64,000 bases of DNA from Novosphingobium subterraneum (lineage in GTDB: Bacteria > Pseudomonadota > Alphaproteobacteria > Sphingomonadales > Sphingomonadaceae): assembly GCF_000807925.1 (NCBI RefSeq), contig NZ_JRVC01000020.1, positions 1 to 64,000 on the forward strand, given 5' to 3'. Below the pieces are notes generated by a model, which did not search any database, was not told where the DNA came from, and saw only the letters and a list, made by a program, of their open reading frames with translations. Below, one piece after another: positions 7,639 through 16,330 of this stretch (position 1 is its first letter; each line of letters opens with the position of its first letter). The translations under genes were made by a program, and so were the position numbers.

Positions 7639-9224
7639 TACACCGGCCCCCCGCATACCTTGTCGTAGTCAATCCCCATGTCGTCCATCATCTGGATCGC
7701 GGTGGCGCGCCCGGCGCCGAACACGCCGCCACCCGGGTGCATGAACGGGCCGACCAGATACAGCCCCTCGATCCCCGGCACGCGCAGGTTGCCGAGGTCA
7801 GGCGTCGGGCGATGCCCTGCCGACTGGTAGAAGAACGGCGCGCAGCCATGGATGTCGCCGCGCACGAAGCTGGCCGGGCTGTCGCGTTCGTGGTCCACCG
7901 GCGATCGCACGAGGCGGCCGGTGATGTTGTCGTCGGTCAGGTTCGAATAGAACTTGCGGTACTGGGCCAGCGCCTTGTCCGCCACTTCCATCTTGCGCTC
8001 CTCCCACGATGCGGGGCCGCCGGGGTACAGGTCATAGGGCGCGAAGTTCACGCCATAGAACACGCCCGCCCCTTCGGGCGCGCGGCTGGGATCGAAGATG
8101 GTGTTGTCGCCACCGGCGATCAGCCGCTCGCTCACTTCGCCGCGCCGCAGCTTGTCATACTCCAGGCACATGTCGCGCACGGTGTAGAAGTCCATCAGCT
8201 CGGTCATCATCGCGTTGCAATCGTTGCCGACCTTCAGCTTCAGGCGCTCCTTCAACGTCATGTGGGTGAGGTTGATGGAGAACGTGGACTGCGTCACGCG
8301 CTCGGCGCGGGCCAGCACCGGCTCGGGCGTTTCGGCCACGAACTTGCGCAGCACGTGCGGGTGGATCGCGCCGATCACGCCGTCGCGAGCCATGAAGGTT
8401 TCGCCGTCGACCAGCTCCAGCCCCGTCGCCTTGCCGCCCGAAACGATCACGCGCTTCACTTCGGCATTGCAGCGCACTTCGCCGCCGAAATGCTCGATGG
8501 CGCGGACCAGCGCGTGGGAAAGCTGGCCCGATCCGCCCTTGGGCATGGAACAGCCATAGGTGTGGACGATGCCCGGCATCACGAACGCGCCCATGCCGGT
8601 GCCCAGTTCATCGGGCATCTGCAGGTTTTCGGTGACCATGCGCACGATGTGCAGCTTCAGCAGCTCGCTGTCGAAATAGGCGTCCACGATGTCGAGCGCG
8701 GTGCGCTGCATCAGGTCGAGCAGGAAGCGCCCTTCGTCCGACTGGTCCATCATCGCCACGAAGGCGCCCATGGGGAAGGGCGGGCTGTACAGGCCGCTGA
8801 CCAGCATCGGCAGCGCCGTCTGGCTCATCTCCACGAACCGGCGATAGGCGTCGGCATCCTTGGGGCTGCAGACGCGGGCCAGTTCCTCGCAGGTCTTGTC
8901 CAGATCCTTGTAGCTGCGGATGACGGTGCCGTCGTCCCAGATGGAAACGTGGATCAGGTCCGGATAGATGTATTCCAGCCCGAATTTGGAAAGCAGGCCC
9001 AGCTCGTCCTCGCGCAGCATGGGGTTGCCTTGGATCATGATGTGCAAGTTGGAGTGCTCGTCATGCCAGAAGCCGGGGTGCAGCAATTCACGCGTGGAAA
9101 CGCCGCCGCCATAGTGAGGCTTGCGTTCCAAGACGAGCACCTTCTTGCCCGCCTTGGCCATGTAGGCCGCCGCGACCAGCCCGTTGTGGCCGGCGCCCAT
9201 CACGACAATGTCGTACTGGCTCAT
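7638..9224 (-). CDS. Phytoene-desaturase-like FAD/NAD(P)-dependent oxidoreductase
   Basis: Protein of 528 residues in the COG1233-like amine-oxidase/phytoene-desaturase superfamily. The N-terminal dinucleotide motif is GAGHNGLVAAAYMAKAG and is followed by LERKPHYGGG. The C-terminal FAD-contact segment is GLYLVGPFMHPGGGVFGAGR. The start at 9224 sits one base after the stop of the SDR (TGA-G-ATG). There are no carotenoid genes nearby, so a dehydrogenase/desaturase step in a catabolic route is more plausible than pigment synthesis. Substrate unknown. Confidence 0.85.
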   Translation of the reverse strand: MSQYDIVVMGAGHNGLVAAAYMAKAGKKVLVLERKPHYGGGVSTRELLHPGFWHDEHSNLHIMIQGNPMLREDELGLLSKFGLEYIYPDLIHVSIWDDGTVIRSYKDLDKTCEELARVCSPKDADAYRRFVEMSQTALPMLVSGLYSPPFPMGAFVAMMDQSDEGRFLLDLMQRTALDIVDAYFDSELLKLHIVRMVTENLQMPDELGTGMGAFVMPGIVHTYGCSMPKGGSGQLSHALVRAIEHFGGEVRCNAEVKRVIVSGGKATGLELVDGETFMARDGVIGAIHPHVLRKFVAETPEPVLARAERVTQSTFSINLTHMTLKERLKLKVGNDCNAMMTELMDFYTVRDMCLEYDKLRRGEVSERLIAGGDNTIFDPSRAPEGAGVFYGVNFAPYDLYPGGPASWEERKMEVADKALAQYRKFYSNLTDDNITGRLVRSPVDHERDSPASFVRGDIHGCAPFFYQSAGHRPTPDLGNLRVPGIEGLYLVGPFMHPGGGVFGAGRATAIQMMDDMGIDYDKVCGGPV

Positions 9225-9225
9225 C

Positions 9226-10035
9226 TCAATGTTCTCCCGAAAAGAAGCTGCGGAAGCCGGCAAGGCCGGGCACGTGGCTGGCGCCGCCGCCGTCGCAGAC
9301 AAGCACCTGGCCGGTCACGTTGCGGGCCGCGTCGCTGGCAAGGAAAGCCGCCGCCTCGGCGATGTCTTCCGGATCGCCCAGCTGTTCGCGCAGGGTTTCA
9401 TCCTCCACCACCTTGCGCAGCGCGGGCGGAAAGGCTTCGCGCAGCGCCGGCGTCATGGTCATGCCCGGCGCCACCGCGTTGCAGCGCACGCCCAGCTTGC
9501 CGTGGCTGGCGGCAATGGCCCGCGTCATCTGGATGATGGCGGCCTTGCTGCTGGAATAGGCGGCCTGGATCAGGTGGCCCTGCAGCGCAAGGTTGCTCAC
9601 CGTGTTGACGATGTTGCCGCGCACCTCGCGCAAGTGGGGCAGGGCGGCCCGGCACGCGATCATCGTGCCGCGCACGTTGACGGCATAGGTCCGGTCCCAC
9701 AGCGCGGTGGCCATGTGTTCCACGTCGCCATCCTGCTGCGCAATATCGGGGCCCAGCAGCGCCGCGTTGTTGTGCAGCACGTCCAGCCGGCCGAAATGCT
9801 GCACCGTGGTGGCGATCATCGCCTCGGTCGATGCTTCGCTTTCCAGGTCCAGGTGGATGGCAATGGCGCCGGGCAGTTCGGCAGCCAGTCCCTCGGCCCG
9901 GTCGATCATGATATCGGCCACGGCCACCTTGCCGCCCCGCGCGCTAATCAGTCGTGCGGTGGCTGCGCCAATACCCCCGGCGCCGCCGGTGATGATGGCC
10001 ACCTTGCCGTCAAAGCGGGTTGCGTCTGCGCTCAT
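9226..10035 (-). CDS. SDR family oxidoreductase
   Basis: Classical SDR of 269 residues with TGGAGGIG near residue 16, the NNAA variant of the NNAG motif, YSSSK at the active site and a GQVLVCDGGGASH C-terminal region. The tail is about 15 residues longer than usual (LAGFRSFFSGEH). AAGGAAG precedes the ATG by eight bases. It is the first gene of the minus-strand operon running down to 3941. Confidence 0.87.
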   Translation of the reverse strand: MSADATRFDGKVAIITGGAGGIGAATARLISARGGKVAVADIMIDRAEGLAAELPGAIAIHLDLESEASTEAMIATTVQHFGRLDVLHNNAALLGPDIAQQDGDVEHMATALWDRTYAVNVRGTMIACRAALPHLREVRGNIVNTVSNLALQGHLIQAAYSSSKAAIIQMTRAIAASHGKLGVRCNAVAPGMTMTPALREAFPPALRKVVEDETLREQLGDPEDIAEAAAFLASDAARNVTGQVLVCDGGGASHVPGLAGFRSFFSGEH

Positions 10036-10511
10036 GCAAGTTGCTTCCTTTCAGTTCCAAGTCTGGCGTCCAGCTTGATGGGCCATGACCGCACCGTAGC
10101 CCGGCAGGCGCATGGCGTGCCGCTGCGCCCGAAGATCGTTACCACCGCTGATCGAGATCTGCGCCGCCGGCAGTCTGCGTAGGTCTTAAGACAGCTTCCA
10201 GCTGCTCTGTCGCTGCGACCTGCTCTCCCATGCAATTGGCCCGATGCTCCGCGAAGGGTCGGCGATTGTCATTGCTCTTGGAAAGTTGGCTTAAACGGTT
10301 CGCGCGAGAGCGGAAGAAGGCACTTTTTTGTGCCTTGGGGAATGCCAGTGAAAGGCGCACGCGCGTCTTCCGAGAAGATCAGATCGCATGCAAAATCGTC
10401 CGCCAGCGCAGCACGACCGTGATTTTCAAGAGATCAGGTGCCTTGTCGGACGGGAGGGACCAAACCGTTTCAGCAGTATGAGGGGGCGTGACCACATCTG
10501 CGCCGAAGGGG
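10036..10511. other. Intergenic region upstream of the 10035 operon
   Basis: No convincing gene is seen in these 476 bases. The region separates the SDR start (10035) from the end of the LysR gene (10512) and must hold the promoter of the catabolic operon. The one clear structure is a perfect 7-bp inverted repeat AAGGCAC / GTGCCTT around six T residues at 10317-10336. It has no following T-run and so looks more like a binding site or mRNA stem than a terminator. Confidence 0.5.
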
Positions 10512-11513
10512 TCAACGCTGGGGATGGTTCATCCGGTACTCGACCTCGATCTGGTTGCGGTCGATCAAGCCACCTGAAAGGGCCAGAACATTGGCATCCG
10601 GTTTCGGAGTATCCTTGCTCGCCGCAAACATCAGCCGTTCGACCACCCAGCGCAGTGCACGGTCATTGTTGTTCGCGATGTTCCACTGCACCGCTTCCCG
10701 GATCGGGGGGATGTCGAATGGAATTTCGCGCATGACAAGCGGCATCGATCGCACCACGATCTCTGCCATGCGTCGATGCATGGTTGCAATGCGCTTCGTG
10801 CCAAGGATCAGACCGGGCAGCGACAGGAAGGAGGGAGCCACGACTTCGACCCGGCGCTGCTGCTTTTGCCGCCTGACAAACCAGTCCTCGAAGGCTGGCA
10901 CGCGCGCCTTGCCGAAACGCGGACTGACGTGTCCCAGTGCGAAGTACAATTCCTTGGTCATCGGGCCTGCCAAAGCCGGATTATTCTGATCGCCAACCAC
11001 GACGTAGTCATCCTCAAACAGCAGCTGGCTCGGGTGGTCGGCGGAGATGGCGTAGTCGATGGTCAGAAGCAGATCGATATTGCCGCGCTCGATCGCTTCG
11101 ATCGGGGTGTCGTTCATCGGCTGAATTTCGAACCGCATGCCGGGCGCGTCCCGCTCCATTCCAGCCAGAACCCCAGCCAACAGGACTTCGGTTGAATAAT
11201 CGGAAGCCATAAGCCGGATCGTGCGATCAGCAGTTGCCGGATCGAATGGCGGCGCGACGGCAACCGTGGTGCGGATCTGCTCGAGCACCGCGCGTACGGG
11301 CTCGATGAGCTCTTCAGCCCTAGCGGTCAGGATCATGGTTCTTCCCTTGACCACGAGCAACTCGTCGCCAAAGTACTCGCGCAAGCGACCAAGCGCGCTA
11401 GACGTGGCAGATTGCGAAAGGCACAACCTGTCGGATGCAAGGCTTACGCTCCGCTCTGTCAGGAGCGCGTCGAGAGCCACCAGCAGATTTAGATCGAGAC
11501 GCCCGAACCGCAT
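10512..11513 (-). CDS. LysR-family regulator, NodD/NahR/LinR type
   Basis: Protein of 333 residues. The N-terminal helix-turn-helix region reads LDLNLLVALDALLTERSVS then LSQSATSSALGRLREYFGD, typical of the NodD/NahR/LinR branch that senses aromatic inducers. The effector domain occupies residues 90-300. MRF at 11513 is preferred over the ATG at 11519 because GGGAG is then six bases away and MRFxxLDLNLL is the usual opening. It lies 20 bases downstream of an epimerase gene on the same strand, so it may be transcribed with the TBDR and epimerase. Targets may include the 10035 operon or the divergent 14912/15058 promoters. Confidence 0.85.
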   Translation of the reverse strand: MRFGRLDLNLLVALDALLTERSVSLASDRLCLSQSATSSALGRLREYFGDELLVVKGRTMILTARAEELIEPVRAVLEQIRTTVAVAPPFDPATADRTIRLMASDYSTEVLLAGVLAGMERDAPGMRFEIQPMNDTPIEAIERGNIDLLLTIDYAISADHPSQLLFEDDYVVVGDQNNPALAGPMTKELYFALGHVSPRFGKARVPAFEDWFVRRQKQQRRVEVVAPSFLSLPGLILGTKRIATMHRRMAEIVVRSMPLVMREIPFDIPPIREAVQWNIANNNDRALRWVVERLMFAASKDTPKPDANVLALSGGLIDRNQIEVEYRMNHPQR

Positions 11514-11533
11514 TGCCATCTCCCGTGCTCCCG

Positions 11534-12451
11534 TCAGATCGCAGCGAGAGCGTTGGAGACCAGTCTAGCAAGATCTCCGTCATGCGCAAAACCTGCCCGC
11601 ATGGCTGCCGGAGTCTGGAGAGGCGGCTGCGCAGCAAAGGCAGCTTCAAGTGCCTCGTCATTGCCATAACTCACCAGCGCTTCAGACACGCCGCATTGTC
11701 GCGCGATCTCCGCCGCGAGGTCGCCCATGGAGACGCGCAGTGCCGGAAGGGTCACGGCCCGCGTGGTGGGCAAGCTGGATGTATTCAACCCGACTGCATG
11801 GCGGAAGTTCTCGGCGCACTGCCGGACGGACTGTGCCCAGATCGTTCCCCCGGCGGAAACCGGGCAGAAGAACTGCTCGCCAGCCTTCAGCGCGTGGAAC
11901 AGATCGGACATGAACGCCGACTTCATGCCGGACGGTCCCTTCGGCCGGGCGAGAATACCTGGCAGTCTGACAGTCACCCCGTCAATCAGGCCGCGGTTGG
12001 AGAACATGGCCACGGCATGCTCCATCATCGCCTTGTGCCCGCCATAGATCATTTTCGGGCTCAGCGGCGTCGCGTCATCCACGACAGGTGGCAGAGGATC
12101 GCCGAACACGGCAATGGAACTGGCATAGACCATCTTCACACCATTGTTTGCAGCCGAAGCCTCGAGCAATAGATCATACATGGCATCGACATTGATGCGT
12201 CGTGACGCTGCCGGGTCCGTCTCAGCGGCTCCCCCCGGAACGGTGGCAAGGTGGACAAGGGCATCACATCCTGATCCGATCGCGCGTCTCCGGACCTCCG
12301 CATCTCCGAGATCGCCGGCAATTGCCTTGGCACCTTCAGGGATGGCATCGGCAGAAAAGTCCATGCCCGTCACCTGATGGCCGGCATGGAGAAGCAGGCG
12401 GACAAGCTCGCGTCCAACGAAGCCACCAGCGCCGGTCACCAGGATATTCAT
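11534..12451 (-). CDS. NAD-dependent epimerase/dehydratase family protein (DenD-like)
   Basis: Extended SDR of 305 residues. The Rossmann motif is TGAGGFVGRELV near residue 6. The catalytic Tyr-x-x-x-Lys is YGGHKAMMEH near residue 138, with SSIAVFG upstream. The pattern and length resemble D-erythronate dehydrogenase-like proteins (family recall). It starts 10 bases after the stop of the TBDR gene, with GAGGA upstream, so the two form one transcript. The substrate may be a sugar acid or a hydroxylated ring-cleavage product imported or processed by this locus. Confidence 0.82.
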   Translation of the reverse strand: MNILVTGAGGFVGRELVRLLLHAGHQVTGMDFSADAIPEGAKAIAGDLGDAEVRRRAIGSGCDALVHLATVPGGAAETDPAASRRINVDAMYDLLLEASAANNGVKMVYASSIAVFGDPLPPVVDDATPLSPKMIYGGHKAMMEHAVAMFSNRGLIDGVTVRLPGILARPKGPSGMKSAFMSDLFHALKAGEQFFCPVSAGGTIWAQSVRQCAENFRHAVGLNTSSLPTTRAVTLPALRVSMGDLAAEIARQCGVSEALVSYGNDEALEAAFAAQPPLQTPAAMRAGFAHDGDLARLVSNALAAI

Positions 12452-12461
12452 CTTCAAGTCC

Positions 12462-14912
12462 TCAGAAGTTGGCCGAGAAGCGCAGCCCATAAGTACGCGG
12501 TGCGCTGTAATGCGCGACGGCAACGCCCATCGGCGAGGACTGCGGCGTAAGATTGCGACGCTCGTTCTCGATGTTCTGGACATATGCCGTCAGGCCCCAG
12601 GCGCCCTCGGGTGCACGCAGGCTGACAGAGGCACCAGTCGTCCAGTAGGCAGGGACGCGCTCGAAATCGAGAAACTCGAACGCTGCCCACTGGCTGTCGC
12701 GCCACGCGGTATCGACGTTGGTAACCAGTTCGAGATCATTGCCAAGCGGCACAACCTGTTCGGCCGAAAGGTTCACCGTCCACTTCGGGCTGAACAGGAG
12801 TTGCTTGCCAGAGCAGTCGTAGCTGATGATCGGCGAACCGTTGCTTGTCGTTCCGGCCGAACCCGAAACCGGGCAATTGAAATTGTCGAACGGTATGGCC
12901 GAGGTCAGGGTCAATTCCTCGTACTTGCTGTCAAGATACTGCACCTTGGCACCAAGCGTCGTGCCGCTCGCCGGCTTCACGATCACGTCCACATCGAAGC
13001 CCTTGATGGTCGATCGACCCGCATTCTCGTTCGAACTGATCAGGGTGCCGTTTGAATCCACTGTGAAATACGTGATCTGCTGATCGCGGTACTTCCAGAT
13101 GAAGCCTTCAAGGTTTACCTGCAGCTTGTTGTTCAGGAAACGGTTCTTCGAGCCGATGGTGTATGCGGTGATGAACTCGGGCTTGTACTTTTCCTTCAAA
13201 GGGGAATCGACCATCTGGATGCCGCCTGCGCGATAGCCGGATTCCACCGTGGCATAGACAAGGCTGGTTGGCGTCACATCGAATTCGGCAGAGACCTTCC
13301 ACGTCACTCTCGAGAAGGTGTCGGTGTCGTTGATGTTGTTGTACGTCTTCAGAATGATCCCGTTGGCACCGTTCACCATGGGATAGATGATCTGGCCCGA
13401 CTTTGTCGTATTGCTGGGCGGGCTGATCGCGACATTGGTGTTGATGAAGCCGTTGCTGCCCAGCCAGCCAATGGCATCGTCGGCGTTGAAGAAGTTGGGC
13501 AGGTGGGGCATCTGGCCAATGCAGAACGGCGGCGCACTCTCGTTGCAGACGGCAATGATGTTGTTGATCAGGCCGTTCACCGTCTTCTTGTCATGCGTAT
13601 AACGCGCGCCGGCGACAAGGCGAACGCGGTCCGAAACATGAGCAGTCAGTTGACCGAACGCGGCAAGGCTCTCGGTCTTTGCCGTGTAGGTCTGGATCGG
13701 GAGCACGAACTCCTGATTGTAGATGTTGTTGGCGTCGATCGTCTCGTTGAAATAGAAACCGCCGACGACGTAGTCGAACATCCCTGCCTTGCCCGCCAGG
13801 CGCGCTTCGAAGCTGCTCTGCTTGGTATCTTCGCGCACGTTGCCGGTATTGAAGGCCGGCCCGTAGAATTCCGAACGCTCGCGGGTCTTGCGATAGGCTG
13901 GTATCACGGTGAGCTTGCCAATGCCGGTCTGCAGGTTGAATTCGGCGTTCACGCCCCAGTAAGTGATGTCCTGGCTGGGGTCGCTCTGCATCGGGCGGCG
14001 GAAATCCAGGCCGGGCCCGCCCAGCTGCGTCGAAATCCATGCGCGCGAGGCTTCGCTGTTGAAGCCCTCCGACTGCGCGAGGCCCGACGAAACGAAGGTA
14101 TAGCCGCTCCCTATAGGAACGAAGGCACCAAGATAATTGCCGCCCACGCCCTTGCCGCCGACGTGGCTGTAGTCCGCACCGAGACGCACCGACAGGTCCG
14201 TCGAAGGCTCATAGAGGAACTGCGCACGCAGCGAACCGCGCTTCGCGTCGTCCGTGCCGTCCTTGTTGTAGCCATCGTGGGTCATGTAGGCGCCGGCAAT
14301 GCGCAACGCGGTGTTCTCGCCGGTGGCGATGTTGGCGCGGGCATCCACGTCGATCTGGTCGTAATTTCCGTAGGCGAGGTTGAAGCCCATGGAGTTTACG
14401 CCCAGTTCCGGGCGCGCCGGCAGCACGTTGATGGCGCCACCGGTGGCATTGCGCCCATACAGGATGCCTTGAGGGCCCTTGAGCACTTCAACGCGCTGCA
14501 GATCGTAGAATGCCGCGCCGAAGACGCCGCCGCTGCGGCCGAGCACGACACCGTCATAGCTGGGCGTAACGGCCGGGTCGTTGTAGCTGCTCGTCGTGAT
14601 GTTACCCACGCCGCGGATGAATACCGAGGCGACACCAGCGCCAGGCGCGGGAATGCTGAGCGAGGGCACCGCACGGGTCAGGTCTGCAGCGTTTCCGATG
14701 CCGCGCTGCAGCAGATCGTCGCCCTTCACCGCGTCGATTGGAATGGCAGCTTTCTGGATGCTTTCGGTCCGGCGCTGCGCGGTCACGACGATCTCGCCGA
14801 TGCCGCTGTCGTCCAATACCTCGGCGGATTGCGGCGCAGCGTCCTGCGCGATGGCTGGCGTCGCGATCGCGAACGTCGAGATTGCAGTCGAGACTAGAAG
14901 CAGATTGCGCAT
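12462..14912 (-). CDS. TonB-dependent outer-membrane receptor (TBDR A)
   Basis: Receptor of 816 residues. A signal peptide ends at ATPAIAQ (about residue 22) and is followed by a TonB-box-like EIVVTAQRR near residue 40. The plug domain contains VEVLKGPQGILYGRNATGG (about 130-150), and the beta-barrel ends in Phe (YGLRFSANF). AGGGAACA precedes the ATG. It imports an unknown ligand across the outer membrane using TonB energy. In sphingomonads such receptors often accompany aromatic or plant-polymer catabolism. It is divergent from the flavin hydroxylase at 15058. Confidence 0.92.
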   Translation of the reverse strand: MRNLLLVSTAISTFAIATPAIAQDAAPQSAEVLDDSGIGEIVVTAQRRTESIQKAAIPIDAVKGDDLLQRGIGNAADLTRAVPSLSIPAPGAGVASVFIRGVGNITTSSYNDPAVTPSYDGVVLGRSGGVFGAAFYDLQRVEVLKGPQGILYGRNATGGAINVLPARPELGVNSMGFNLAYGNYDQIDVDARANIATGENTALRIAGAYMTHDGYNKDGTDDAKRGSLRAQFLYEPSTDLSVRLGADYSHVGGKGVGGNYLGAFVPIGSGYTFVSSGLAQSEGFNSEASRAWISTQLGGPGLDFRRPMQSDPSQDITYWGVNAEFNLQTGIGKLTVIPAYRKTRERSEFYGPAFNTGNVREDTKQSSFEARLAGKAGMFDYVVGGFYFNETIDANNIYNQEFVLPIQTYTAKTESLAAFGQLTAHVSDRVRLVAGARYTHDKKTVNGLINNIIAVCNESAPPFCIGQMPHLPNFFNADDAIGWLGSNGFINTNVAISPPSNTTKSGQIIYPMVNGANGIILKTYNNINDTDTFSRVTWKVSAEFDVTPTSLVYATVESGYRAGGIQMVDSPLKEKYKPEFITAYTIGSKNRFLNNKLQVNLEGFIWKYRDQQITYFTVDSNGTLISSNENAGRSTIKGFDVDVIVKPASGTTLGAKVQYLDSKYEELTLTSAIPFDNFNCPVSGSAGTTSNGSPIISYDCSGKQLLFSPKWTVNLSAEQVVPLGNDLELVTNVDTAWRDSQWAAFEFLDFERVPAYWTTGASVSLRAPEGAWGLTAYVQNIENERRNLTPQSSPMGVAVAHYSAPRTYGLRFSANF

Positions 14913-15057
14913 TGTTCCCTCCCCAGGGCTGTTGTCGCGTGAATTTCTGCCGGGTCGATAGCCCGCATCCGCGCCAATATCCCACCGATTGTATCAATGG
15001 CTTTCCATCCATCGTTCGGATTTGAACACATCGCCGCGTTCGCTAGGTCATGGCACC

Positions 15058-16197
15058 ATGACTGGGAAAGCTATCAGCAGCATCGCCACGGCGCTCGTCG
15101 TCGGCGGGGGAATTGGCGGTATGGCGTGCGCGATCAGCCTCGCCGAAAGGGGGGTGGCGGTCGAGTTGATCGACCTTGATCCGGATTGGCGCGTATATGG
15201 CGCCGGGATCACCATCACAGGCCCCACTCTCAGGGCCTATCGCGAACTGGGCTTGCTCGACGAGATCAAACAGTTCGGCGCGGTAACGAACAGGACCCGC
15301 TTGTTCAAATACGATGGCAGCCACATGCTGGACCTGGATGAGCCTGCTCTGGAAGAGGGGATTCCGGCGAACGGCGGCATCATGCGCCCCGTGCTGCACC
15401 GGCTCATGCAGAGCAAGGTCAGGGCGCTGAACATTCCGGTACGGCTCGGGATCACCGTTTCAGCGCTTGATGACAACGGAACCGGCGTAGACGTTCGCTT
15501 CTCGGACGATTCAACAGGCAGGTTCGATCTCGTTGTCGGTGCTGACAGTGTTTTCTCGGGGGTAAGGGACCTGGCTTTTCCGCACATGAAGCCCGCTGAA
15601 CCGACCGGCCAGGGGTGCTGGCGAATCTCTATCCGCAAGCCTCCCGAACTTGATTCCGCGGAGTTCTTTCTCGGCCATGCCCATCCTTGCGGCATAACCG
15701 TGTGCGCACCGGACATGATCTACATGTGGATGCTGACCCCGCACGTGGAGCGCGAGAGCTTCATGTCGGATGAGGAAATGTTCGAGACGCTCAAGGAGCT
15801 TCTGGCCGATTTCGGGGGCAGCGCCGGATGGATACGCGACAACATGTCCAAGGACGACTGGATCAACTATCGGCCGCTTTCGGCAGCCCTGCAGCCACGC
15901 GACTGGTTCAACGGACGGGTTGTCCTGCTTGGCGATGCCGTACACGCCACGACGCCGCACCTTGCGTCCGGGGCTGGCATGGCGGTGGAAAGCGCGATCG
16001 TCCTTGCGCAGGAGCTGGCCAGCACTGATGACGTCCCGGCCGCACTTCTGGCCTACCAGGAGCGCCGTTTCGACCGCTGCCGCGACGTGATCGAGACAAG
16101 CGTTGCGGTGGGAGCGCTGCAGTTGCAGAACGGGGACCCGAGCATTCACGCAACGATGCTGGGAGACGCCCTGCACCGCCTGAGCAATCCATTCTAG
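15058..16197 (+). CDS. FAD-dependent aromatic monooxygenase
   Basis: Class A flavoprotein monooxygenase of 379 residues, paralogous to the enzyme at 5130-6248. The FAD motif is VVGGGIGGMACAISLAERG, and the second motif is LLGDAVHATTPHLASGAGMA near residue 295. The start at 15058 (MTGKAISS) is chosen because the frame upstream lacks family features; the Shine-Dalgarno sequence is weak. The 145-base divergent region before it contains ATTGTATCAAT (14988-14998), a small dyad that could be a LysR site. A strong terminator follows the gene. Confidence 0.86.
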   Translation: MTGKAISSIATALVVGGGIGGMACAISLAERGVAVELIDLDPDWRVYGAGITITGPTLRAYRELGLLDEIKQFGAVTNRTRLFKYDGSHMLDLDEPALEEGIPANGGIMRPVLHRLMQSKVRALNIPVRLGITVSALDDNGTGVDVRFSDDSTGRFDLVVGADSVFSGVRDLAFPHMKPAEPTGQGCWRISIRKPPELDSAEFFLGHAHPCGITVCAPDMIYMWMLTPHVERESFMSDEEMFETLKELLADFGGSAGWIRDNMSKDDWINYRPLSAALQPRDWFNGRVVLLGDAVHATTPHLASGAGMAVESAIVLAQELASTDDVPAALLAYQERRFDRCRDVIETSVAVGALQLQNGDPSIHATMLGDALHRLSNPF

Positions 16198-16220
16198 GAT
16201 TACCTGGCACGCAAAAAGAT

Positions 16221-16254
16221 ACAGCGCGAGACTCCGCTCTCGCGCTGTTTTTTT
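16221..16254 (+). terminator. Rho-independent terminator of the 15058 gene
   Basis: Perfect 10-bp stem ACAGCGCGAG / CTCGCGCTGT with an eight-base loop, followed by seven T residues. It lies 24 bases after the flavin hydroxylase stop. Confidence 0.92.
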
Positions 16255-16273
16255 ATGGACAATCTTCGTCCGG

Positions 16274-16310
16274 CAAAAAGAAAGGGCACCGCAGCTATGC
16301 CGCGGTGCCC
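16274..16310 (-). terminator. Rho-independent terminator of the beta-helix gene at 16331
   Basis: Read on the minus strand, a perfect 9-bp stem GGGCACCGC / GCGGTGCCC is followed by TTTCTTTTT. It lies just after the stop of the minus-strand beta-helix-like gene and back-to-back with the plus-strand terminator. Confidence 0.88.
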
Positions 16311-16330
16311 CGAATGTCGTTTGCTTTTGA

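Noticed and set aside
7638..9224. Carotenoid desaturase (crtI) assignment
   Set aside because: Superfamily similarity only; no crtB, crtE or crtY genes nearby.
7626..9536. 636-codon open frame on the plus strand
   Set aside because: Shadow of the desaturase-like gene; His/Val-rich composition is typical of antisense frames.
14988..14998. ATTGTATCAAT as a firm LysR operator
   Set aside because: Too short and unique in the window to list as a separate site.
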